A stretch of DNA of 64,000 nucleotides from the NCBI GenBank assembly GCA_001485605.1, contig FAON01000008.1, positions 1 through 64,000 of the forward strand. The letters are read 5' to 3'. The notes below the pieces were generated by a model, which did not search any database, was not told where the DNA came from, and saw only the letters and a list, made by a program, of their open reading frames with translations. The DNA comes from Candidatus Kryptobacter tengchongensis (GTDB lineage Bacteria > Bacteroidota > Ignavibacteria > Kryptoniales > Kryptoniaceae). Shown here in pieces: positions 9,062 through 16,020 of this stretch (position 1 is its first letter; every line of letters begins with the position of its first letter). A program made the position numbers and the translations under genes.

Positions 9062-10540
9062 ATGAGTTTAAAAGTTCTGCTTGATGTTGAAATCCCATCG
9101 CATAGGAAAAGAATTGAGTATGTTTTAAAAAATTTTTCGCTTCTTTATAAAGTTGATTTGAACTTTGTTAATTCGTATGAAGAGGTTTCAGGAGAGGAAC
9201 TTTTTATTTTTTATGGGGAAGACTTTAAGGATGAGGGGAAGGGAATTTTCATAAGGAAAAGTGAACTGGCTATTGAACTATTTGAGGGAAGAAAAGCTTA
9301 TGACGAGGTTTTAGATGTTGCAACCGTTCATTTTGTTAGTTTAGTTGCGCCGATGATCCCGGATGAATTTGGTAATTTCGCCTTGCCTGTTTTTTTTAAA
9401 ACTGGCGAACCAGTTTTTGAAATTGAAAACAACAAAATAAACTTTGATATTCTTTCGTGTGCTTTTTATTTCCTTTCATCTTGGGATGAAAGGGTGAAGA
9501 ATAAAAAAGATGAAATCGGAAGATTTCCAGATGATGAAAACTTACTTGTCAAACTCGGTGTTTCTAATTTCCCCATCGTTAATTTTTATTTTCATGTCTT
9601 GAAGTTTTTTATTGAGAAAAGTGGGTTTAATGTTGATAATAGAAAGTGGAATGGGAAAACTTTTTCTGTTTGTCTGACGCATGATGTTGATGTCTTGAGG
9701 AAGTGGTCTGCGTTCGGAGTTTATAACGAGGTGATGAACAAGTTCATAATGGGTCGTGAAGATATACAGGCAAGGAGGGAAAGGTTTGCAAAGTTTATTT
9801 ATTTCTTTGCAAAGGGAGAAGACCCGTATCGTGTTGGGATGAAAAAACTTATTGAGTTTGAGAAATCTCAAGGTGTCAAATCAACATTTTTCTTGAAATC
9901 GGGACGGACATCAAAATATGATGCACGGTATAAATGGGATAAATTTTTTCTTGATTTTGTGGATGACCTAAAAAGATCTGGATTTGAAATCGCACTTCAC
10001 CCAAGTTTTGAAACCTTTAATAGTTTTGAGTTGATGAAGGAAGAAAAACTTAAACTTGAAAATTTTATTAACCTTAAGGTTAATGGTGTGAGACAGCATT
10101 ATTTAAGGTATGATTTTAAAATCACTCCATCAATACATGACGGGCTTAATTTTAAGTATGATTCAACACTTGGGTTTAATTTAAGGCAGGGTTTTAGATG
10201 TGGCTATGCTTTTCCGTATAAAATTTATGATGTTGAGAAAAATGTTGAACTTGAGGTTTATGAGATTCCGCTTGTTTTTATGGATGCAGTTTATCAGTAT
10301 GGTAGAAGTTCAAAGGGGATTGAAGAGATTTTGGTAGAAGTTGTAAATCTTGCAAAGGTCGTGAAAAGTTTTGGAGGTGTGTTTACGGTTTTGTTTCATA
10401 ACTTTGTGTATGATGAATTTGATTTTAAAGGATGGGACTTTATTTATGAGGAGTTTTTAAAATTTGCCATAAATTCGGATGCGTTTGTTGGAAGTTGCAG
10501 TGAAATTTTGGATTTATTTGAAAGTGAATGGATAAGTTAA
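9062..10540 (+). CDS. Polysaccharide deacetylase-like protein with N-terminal DUF7033-type region
   Basis: 492-aa protein with a NodB-type carbohydrate esterase core. The CLTHDVDVLRKW motif (His207, Asp208, Asp210) corresponds to the metal and catalytic aspartate motif. A later IALHPSFETF segment is the position of the metal histidines, although only one histidine is present. The ~190 N-terminal residues form the kind of variable domain seen before NodB in Bacteroidota deacetylase-like proteins. There is no signal peptide, so it probably acts in the cytoplasm on a polymer precursor. It is spaced 9 bp after glyA and 1 bp before the DMT transporter. The substrate is unknown. Confidence 0.8.
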   Translation: MSLKVLLDVEIPSHRKRIEYVLKNFSLLYKVDLNFVNSYEEVSGEELFIFYGEDFKDEGKGIFIRKSELAIELFEGRKAYDEVLDVATVHFVSLVAPMIPDEFGNFALPVFFKTGEPVFEIENNKINFDILSCAFYFLSSWDERVKNKKDEIGRFPDDENLLVKLGVSNFPIVNFYFHVLKFFIEKSGFNVDNRKWNGKTFSVCLTHDVDVLRKWSAFGVYNEVMNKFIMGREDIQARRERFAKFIYFFAKGEDPYRVGMKKLIEFEKSQGVKSTFFLKSGRTSKYDARYKWDKFFLDFVDDLKRSGFEIALHPSFETFNSFELMKEEKLKLENFINLKVNGVRQHYLRYDFKITPSIHDGLNFKYDSTLGFNLRQGFRCGYAFPYKIYDVEKNVELEVYEIPLVFMDAVYQYGRSSKGIEEILVEVVNLAKVVKSFGGVFTVLFHNFVYDEFDFKGWDFIYEEFLKFAINSDAFVGSCSEILDLFESEWIS

Positions 10541-10541
10541 G

Positions 10542-11402
10542 GTGGTTTATTTTTGGCTCAGCATACAGACATTAATAGCCAGTTTAACGCATATAATTGC
10601 CAAGGCGGTTGTTAAGGCGATTCCACCCTTTACGCTTACCTTTTTGAGGGCTGGTATTGCTGGTTTTGTTTTCGGTTTAATAATTTATTTTTCAAAATAT
10701 AGGAAAATAAGGGTTGAAAACTCGGATAGGGTGAAATTTTTTATTCTTGGGATTCTTTCAGTGCCCTTGAATCAATTTGCTTTCATTTTGGGGATAAAAT
10801 ATACAACTCCTGCGAATGCTTCGTTGATTTATGCTATGACGCCGATTTTCGCTTTAATTTTTTCTGCTTTGTTTTTAAAGGAGAAGGTGAATTTTTATAA
10901 GGTTTTAGGTGTTATCCTAAGTTTTGTGGGCGTTGGAATTGTTTTCGCCGAGCATGGTTTAAGTTTAAATATGGAGTATTTGAAGGGGAATGTTATTATA
11001 ATGTTTGGGGCGATGTTTTGGGCTCTTTATTCAATACTTGGGAAACCAATGGTGGTTAAATATGGTGCTTTTTATGTCACGGGAGTTGCGATGATAATTG
11101 GAAGTTTAATTTATCTGCCGATTGGTTTGTATGATTTTGTTAATCTTGATTTCCGATCCATTTCTTTTGCATCTTATCTTGGTGTTGTTTATCTTGGGGT
11201 TGGAACTTCAATCTTTGGATATTTTCTTTGGTATTACGCAATTGGTAAGATTGAAGCGAGCAAAGTTGTGATTTTCACAAATGGACAGCCGATAATGACG
11301 GCGATACTTGGAATGATAATTTTTGGTAATCCGATAACATTGCCTTTTTTGATCGGTGGAACGCTTGTTGTGGCTGGAGTTTTACTCGTCCAGCTTGGAT
11401 AA
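10542..11402 (+). CDS. EamA/DMT family transporter
   Basis: Inner-membrane permease of the drug/metabolite transporter superfamily with ten predicted membrane segments in two EamA repeats. Each repeat has the usual helix-end signature: PPFTLTFLRAG then LKEKVNFYKVLGVILSFVGVG in the first, and a matching arrangement near the C terminus. It starts at GTG 10542, one base after the preceding stop. No closer ATG gives a full first helix, so translation is likely coupled to the deacetylase-like gene. Such proteins export or exchange small metabolites, and the substrate cannot be told from sequence. A second member lies at 52947. Confidence 0.9.
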   Translation: MVYFWLSIQTLIASLTHIIAKAVVKAIPPFTLTFLRAGIAGFVFGLIIYFSKYRKIRVENSDRVKFFILGILSVPLNQFAFILGIKYTTPANASLIYAMTPIFALIFSALFLKEKVNFYKVLGVILSFVGVGIVFAEHGLSLNMEYLKGNVIIMFGAMFWALYSILGKPMVVKYGAFYVTGVAMIIGSLIYLPIGLYDFVNLDFRSISFASYLGVVYLGVGTSIFGYFLWYYAIGKIEASKVVIFTNGQPIMTAILGMIIFGNPITLPFLIGGTLVVAGVLLVQLG

Positions 11403-11419
11403 ACATATAAAATTTGATC

Positions 11420-12319
11420 ATGAGTGAAAACGCAAGGAAATATCTTGACCCGAAGGTTGTTTCAAGGTTATCAAATCTTGAATTAATAGCTCGCCTTGTG
11501 GTTGAGGGCTTCATCGTTGGGCTTCATAAAAGTCCATATCATGGTTTTAGTGTTGAGTTTTCTGAACACAGGCAATATTCCCCGGGAGATGAGACAAGGT
11601 ATATTGATTGGAAGGTTTATGGGAGGACAAACAGATATTTTATAAAGCAATTTGAGGAAGAAACAAATTTGAGGGCATACATAATTCTTGATGCGAGCAG
11701 GTCAATGGCTTATTCTTCTGGGGATAATATAACGAAGTTTGAATATGCGTGTTATCTTGCGGGTGCATTATCTTATCTTATGATGATGCAAAGGGATGCG
11801 GTTGGGCTTGTTATTTACGATGAAGGTATAAGAAAGTTTTTGCCACCTCGTTCTGTAAGAAGTTATCTTGATGTTATATTACATGAGCTTGAAAACGCAA
11901 AGCCTGAAAACAAAACAAATACAGCGAAGTCTCTTCATCTTATCGCAGAAAGGATAAAGAGAAGGGGGCTTATAATTTTGTTAAGTGATTTACTTGACGA
12001 TCAAGATGAAGTTATAAGTGCCTTTAAGCATTTCAAACATAAAAAGAATGAAATTATAGTTTTCCAAATCTTGGATCCTTTGGAGAGGAATTTCAATTTT
12101 AATGTTGATGCGCTTTTTAAGGATATGGAGACATCTGAGAAAATGATGACGCAGTCACTTTACATCCAGAGGGATTATCGGCGGGCGCTTAATGAATTTA
12201 TAAAGAGGTATAGATTTGAATGTCTCAACAATGGGATTGATTATGAGGTTATGGATACAGGCACATCGTTTGATGTTGCGCTTTTTAGATATTTGAGCAA
12301 AAGGCGTGGGTTGATGTGA
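11420..12319 (+). CDS. DUF58 domain protein with von Willebrand-like fold
   Basis: 299-aa cytosolic protein of the DUF58 family, usually partnered with MoxR-type AAA ATPases. The DUF58 signature is clear: a long SVEFSEHRQYSPGDE segment followed by RYIDWKVYGRTN. A metal-ion-dependent adhesion site (DASRS) begins the VWA-like part. I prefer the ATG at 11420 over the TTG two codons upstream. No moxR gene is adjacent, so the partner must be elsewhere. A BatA-like protein, which often belongs to the same gene set, lies at 57405. It ends the forward run before the promoter at 12354. Confidence 0.9.
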   Translation: MSENARKYLDPKVVSRLSNLELIARLVVEGFIVGLHKSPYHGFSVEFSEHRQYSPGDETRYIDWKVYGRTNRYFIKQFEEETNLRAYIILDASRSMAYSSGDNITKFEYACYLAGALSYLMMMQRDAVGLVIYDEGIRKFLPPRSVRSYLDVILHELENAKPENKTNTAKSLHLIAERIKRRGLIILLSDLLDDQDEVISAFKHFKHKKNEIIVFQILDPLERNFNFNVDALFKDMETSEKMMTQSLYIQRDYRRALNEFIKRYRFECLNNGIDYEVMDTGTSFDVALFRYLSKRRGLM

Positions 12320-12353
12320 ATTTTTGGGTAAGAATTTTTTAGGCAAATTTTTG

Positions 12354-12383
12354 TTGACAAAATCACTTAAATTTTTTTATATT
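12354..12383 (+). promoter_or_regulatory. Candidate promoter of the surface-protein operon
   Basis: TTGACA at 12354-12359, an 18-bp spacer, then TATATT at 12378-12383. This is near the sigma-70 consensus and is the best promoter-like match I noticed in the forward gaps. Transcription would begin near 12390 and leave a leader of roughly 105 nt before the ATG at 12496. In FCB bacteria the housekeeping consensus can differ, so the match is supportive and not decisive. Confidence 0.5.
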
Positions 12384-12400
12384 TTTTCTGAATTCGTTAG

Positions 12401-12425
12401 CTCACTTTAGAGTGTTTAAAGTGAG
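12401..12425 (+). promoter_or_regulatory. Leader hairpin, terminator/attenuator-like
   Basis: Perfect 9-bp inverted repeat CTCACTTTA (12401-12409) / TAAAGTGAG (12417-12425) with a 7-base loop, followed after two bases by five T residues. It lies just downstream of the predicted start site of the large operon. It could act as a transcriptional attenuator, a protein-binding RNA hairpin or an RNA-stabilising 5' stem. The stem is AT-rich, so as a terminator it would be leaky. Confidence 0.45.
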
Positions 12426-12430
12426 AGTTT

Positions 12431-12446
12431 TTGATAAGATTATCAA
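12431..12446. promoter_or_regulatory. 16-bp near-palindrome, operator-like
   Basis: TTGATAA (12431-12437), two central bases, TTATCAA (12440-12446): a perfect 7+7 dyad directly after the leader hairpin and 50 bp before the ATG. Size and symmetry suit a dimeric helix-turn-helix regulator. No regulator gene is adjacent, so the binding protein is unknown. Confidence 0.4.
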
Positions 12447-12495
12447 CGAGATGGCTTCAACTAAAATTAAATTGTTCAAAAATGTCAATTGAACC

Positions 12496-15400
12496 ATGCG
12501 ATTCCATTTGATTGTTGCCTTTCTAATTTTATTGATTAATTTGGTCATTTCTCAGGAAAAACTTTCCGACAGGGAGAAGGCGCTTAAAATTTTGAGAGAA
12601 CATTTTAGCAAAGATAGGGAGATTAAGAGAGAGCTTGAGTATGAGCTTATAAAAAATTATTCGCTGATGCTTCTTCAATCTTATCCCAAAAGTGATGTTG
12701 GCAAAAGGAGTGAAGTCAAGAATTTTAAAGCGAGTGATAATTTTGAACTTGAAAAGGTGAAGGCATATGCTGATAGGAAAAGTTTAATCATGAATGGCAA
12801 TAAAATAACAACGATAATTTACAATTACGGTGCAATTGGCGCAGGTGCTAATTTTAACCGTCGGTTAAATGTGATATGGAACAATTTACCACATATTTAT
12901 GAATTTAGCCCCCTTGTTGCTGCTTCTGTGGTTGATACGAATAATAGAAGAATTCACATTGTAAGTGATGGGTTGAGATATTATAGCACAGTTTCACCAG
13001 ATGGGACGGAATTTTGGACATTTAATCCTTTGCCGGGTTACGCTGATCCAAATCAGGACGAAATCGCTCACAATCCTGATAAAGACCGGGATGGGGACGG
13101 TAAGCCGGATTCATGGCCATCAAGTTGGTATGATCCAGTTTTAGGGAAATATGTTTGGCCTGGATATCTTGCAAGAGACGCAACGCAAGCAGACCTTGAA
13201 GCATTCTATGTTATGGATGATAGAGATAATGAAGAATTTGCATATTTCCCATTCCCAGATGATTCTTCAAGGAGAGGTTTAGGTGTTCAAGCTCAAGTAA
13301 GACTTTTACAATGGAGCAATCCACTTGCGGAGGATGCTATATTTATTGTTTATACGATCACTAATGTTAGTTCTAAGGATCTTGATTCGGTTGTCTTTGG
13401 AATGTGGGGTGATCCTCATGTTGGTGGAGCAACAGATTACAGCGATGATGATTCTTATTTTATCCCGCCTTATAATGTTCCGAATTATCCACCTGTTGAT
13501 AATATCCCCATTTACGCAAGGAGCATGGTTTATTCTTGGGATCACGATGGCAGAGGCATGTTTGGTTTAAGGCCTGGATATTTTGGGTATAAATTTTTGG
13601 AGTCGCCTGGGAATCCGTATGATGGTATAGACAACGATGGTGATGGGATGATAGATGAGAGTCAGCAGGATGGTATAGACAACGATGGTGATTGGAATCC
13701 TTTGATAGACGATGTTGGTATGGATGGTATACCTGGGACTGGAGATGAGGGTGAGGGTGATGGTGTTCCGACAAGGGGGAGGCTTCTTCCGGATGGGAGT
13801 TTAGATCCTTTGTATCCTGGTGAACCAAACTTTGAATTCACAGACCTTGATGAATCTGATATGATAGGACTTACAAGCTTTAATGCATTCATTTGGTCAA
13901 CTGATTATGTCAGTAATGATGAAAATATCTGGAACAGGTTAAAACCTGGAAACTTTAGCGAAATAGTTCAGACTGCTGATAATGTATTTCTTTATGGCTC
14001 TGGTTATATTCAGCTTCCGAAGGGTCAAACCAGGCGTTTTTCAGTTGCTTTATTATTGGGTGAGGATTTGAATGATTTGTTGTTGAATGCTGAGACGGTT
14101 CAGAGGATATACAATGCTAATTACAGGTTTTTCCGACCGCCTGAGAGGCCACGAGTTAGGGCAGTTGCTGGGGATAGGAGGGTTGTTTTGTATTGGGATA
14201 GTAGGGCGGAGCGTAGTTTTGATCCTTTGTTTGGTCGTAATCCTTTGGATGAGGGGGATCCTGGGTATGATTTTGAGGGTTATGTTATATACAGGTCTAC
14301 TGATCCGCAGTTTAAGGACATTGAGTTGATAACGGATGGTAGGGGTGCGAGGTATTTGAGGGTTGCGTTGAAGGATGCGTTTGGTAGGGATGCGAGGTTT
14401 GACAAGGTGGATGGTTGGCGTGGTTATAGTGTGGTTTCGTATCCTGGGCGTGGGATACATTATTATTTGGGTGATGATGTTGGTTTGGTTCATAGTTATG
14501 TAGATAGTGTTGGGGTGATGAATGGGGTTAAGTATTATTATGCTGTAGTTTCGTATGATAGGGGTGATAGTTTGGGTATACCACCGAGTGAGTGCACTAT
14601 GAAGGTGGTTGTAGATCCGATAAGTGGGGAGGAGGAGTTGGATGAGAATGTTGTAAGTGTTATACCTGGGGGTAGGGCTATTGGATATGTAGGGCCTGAG
14701 GTTAGCAGGGTAGTAGATGGTGTTAAGTTCAGGCACATAAGGGGCAGGGGTACTGGGAGGATAGAGGTTGAGGTTTTGAATGATTTGGAGGTTAGGGATA
14801 TGGGTTATAGTATATGGTTTGAGGGTAGTGGGGATAGTTTGCGTTGGAATGTTGTATCGGATGAGGAGAGGGTACAGGGTGTAGATTTTGTTGACACGGT
14901 ATGGGTAAAGCTTTTGGGTTTACCTGTAGAGGGGAGTGTTAGGGTAGGTAGTTATGTTGAGGGTGTTGATTATGTAGTTGATTACGGTCGTGGTTTGATA
15001 AGGGCGTTGGTTGGGGGTAGTTTGTTGGGTAGGCGTGGTGTGGAGGTAAGATATAGGTATTATTCTGTCAGGGGTAGTAGGGAGGTTGGGGGTGGAGATG
15101 GTAGTGATGTATTTGATGGGATGAGGATAAGGGTATGGGATGAGAAGTTAGGTTTGGATTTGGAGCGTAGTGGTTGGGGTGGAGGGAGTTTGGGTAGGAT
15201 AGGTTATAAGATAACCACAGCTACATTGGGTTTGGGTCGTAGGATGTATCCTGCGGATTTTGTTATAAGGTTTGGGGTTTTGGATACATTAAGTGATGGT
15301 AGTTTGTCAAGTCCTTTGGATACGAGTGTGAATAATGTTAAGTTGCCTTTTTATGTTGAGAATGTTACGGAGGGGTATAGGATAAAGGTATATGTTCGGG

Positions 15401-15999
15401 ATGTTAATGGGAATAGGAGGTGGGATTTGGGAGAGGATGTTATGTTTTTGGAGCGTGGGACTACTAACAGGACGACATGGCAGGTGTATTTTGAGCCTGT
15501 GAGGGAGGGTGGAGTTGAGTATAGATATCCGAGGGTTGGGATTGATTTGCGTCAGGGTGATGAGTTTTGGGTGAGGACGAGGAGGAGTTTTAACACTATT
15601 GAGGGTGGGGTTATGGATGTGGATAGTTTCAGGCTTGAGGTTAGGGGTCATAGGTATGATGTTAATTTGGCGAGTAGTTTGTTGGATAGGATAAGGGTTG
15701 TTCCGAATCCTTATGTTGGTATAAATGAGCTTGAGCCTGTGAGCAAGTTGCCAGGGCAGGTTAGGGGGGAAAGGAGGATATATTTTGATGGTTTGCCGAG
15801 GGAGTGTGTGATAAGGATATACACATTGAGTGGTGAGTTGGTAAAGGAGATATATCACAACAGTGGTGTTGATAATGGGCGTGAGTATTGGAATTTGTTG
15901 AATAGAGATGGTTTAGGTGTAAGTTATGGAGTTTACATAGCTCACATAGATGCCCCAGGTATAGGACAAAAATTAATTAAATTCGCTATAATAAAGTAA
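12496..15999 (+). CDS. Giant secreted surface protein, paralogue A, with homogenised C-terminal module
   Basis: 1167-aa exported protein. A signal peptide ends near LVISQ at residue 20, followed by a charged EKLSDREKALKIL segment shared with paralogue B. Residues ~90-355 form a conserved N-terminal domain. Residues ~375-440 are Asp/Gly-rich with two DGIDNDGD units, like calcium-binding type 3 thrombospondin repeats. A fibronectin-III-like region follows (AVAGDRRVVLYWD, then VKYYYAVVSYD). The last ~100 residues (VPNPYVGIN..., IRIYTLSGELVKEI, ending KFAIIK) look like an FlgD/T9SS-type C-terminal beta domain. About 800 C-terminal residues equal those of paralogue B. Next to a TonB receptor and PorV, it is probably a T9SS-exported surface protein. 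Ligand and enzymatic activity are unknown. Confidence 0.85.
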   Translation: MRFHLIVAFLILLINLVISQEKLSDREKALKILREHFSKDREIKRELEYELIKNYSLMLLQSYPKSDVGKRSEVKNFKASDNFELEKVKAYADRKSLIMNGNKITTIIYNYGAIGAGANFNRRLNVIWNNLPHIYEFSPLVAASVVDTNNRRIHIVSDGLRYYSTVSPDGTEFWTFNPLPGYADPNQDEIAHNPDKDRDGDGKPDSWPSSWYDPVLGKYVWPGYLARDATQADLEAFYVMDDRDNEEFAYFPFPDDSSRRGLGVQAQVRLLQWSNPLAEDAIFIVYTITNVSSKDLDSVVFGMWGDPHVGGATDYSDDDSYFIPPYNVPNYPPVDNIPIYARSMVYSWDHDGRGMFGLRPGYFGYKFLESPGNPYDGIDNDGDGMIDESQQDGIDNDGDWNPLIDDVGMDGIPGTGDEGEGDGVPTRGRLLPDGSLDPLYPGEPNFEFTDLDESDMIGLTSFNAFIWSTDYVSNDENIWNRLKPGNFSEIVQTADNVFLYGSGYIQLPKGQTRRFSVALLLGEDLNDLLLNAETVQRIYNANYRFFRPPERPRVRAVAGDRRVVLYWDSRAERSFDPLFGRNPLDEGDPGYDFEGYVIYRSTDPQFKDIELITDGRGARYLRVALKDAFGRDARFDKVDGWRGYSVVSYPGRGIHYYLGDDVGLVHSYVDSVGVMNGVKYYYAVVSYDRGDSLGIPPSECTMKVVVDPISGEEELDENVVSVIPGGRAIGYVGPEVSRVVDGVKFRHIRGRGTGRIEVEVLNDLEVRDMGYSIWFEGSGDSLRWNVVSDEERVQGVDFVDTVWVKLLGLPVEGSVRVGSYVEGVDYVVDYGRGLIRALVGGSLLGRRGVEVRYRYYSVRGSREVGGGDGSDVFDGMRIRVWDEKLGLDLERSGWGGGSLGRIGYKITTATLGLGRRMYPADFVIRFGVLDTLSDGSLSSPLDTSVNNVKLPFYVENVTEGYRIKVYVRDVNGNRRWDLGEDVMFLERGTTNRTTWQVYFEPVREGGVEYRYPRVGIDLRQGDEFWVRTRRSFNTIEGGVMDVDSFRLEVRGHRYDVNLASSLLDRIRVVPNPYVGINELEPVSKLPGQVRGERRIYFDGLPRECVIRIYTLSGELVKEIYHNSGVDNGREYWNLLNRDGLGVSYGVYIAHIDAPGIGQKLIKFAIIK

Positions 16000-16000
16000 A
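13606..16000 (+). repeat. 2395-bp direct repeat, copy 1
   Basis: By eye identical to 19950-22344 (offset 6344). The first mismatch upstream is 13605 G versus 19949 A, and the first downstream is 16001 A versus 22345 C. It covers the C-terminal ~800 codons of paralogue A plus the stop. Just upstream of the boundary the paralogues are only roughly 75% alike, so the border is abrupt. From about 14041 to 15930 the coding strand is very rich in G and T; for example 14761-14820 contains no C. No inverted ends or transposase were seen. Confidence 0.95.
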
Positions 16001-16002
16001 AT

Positions 16003-16010
16003 TAAGGAGG
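16003..16010 (+). promoter_or_regulatory. Strong ribosome binding site of the TonB receptor gene
   Basis: TAAGGAGG ends 10 bases before the ATG at 16021. Few genes in the window have a clear Shine-Dalgarno sequence, so this one suggests high expression of the receptor relative to its operon partners. Confidence 0.75.
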
Positions 16011-16020
16011 TTAGTTTAAA

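Noticed and set aside
14053-14736. Long minus-strand frame (227 aa) in the repeat, repeated at 20397-21080
   Set aside because: It is opposite a strongly supported coding frame, and its length is explained by the scarcity of C on the plus strand, which removes stop codons on the other strand. Its translation is low in complexity (Ile, Asn, Pro, Thr, Tyr).
15307-15858. Minus-strand frame (183 aa) at the end of the module, repeated at 21651-22202
   Set aside because: Same cause as above; no domain, start signal or neighbour supports it.
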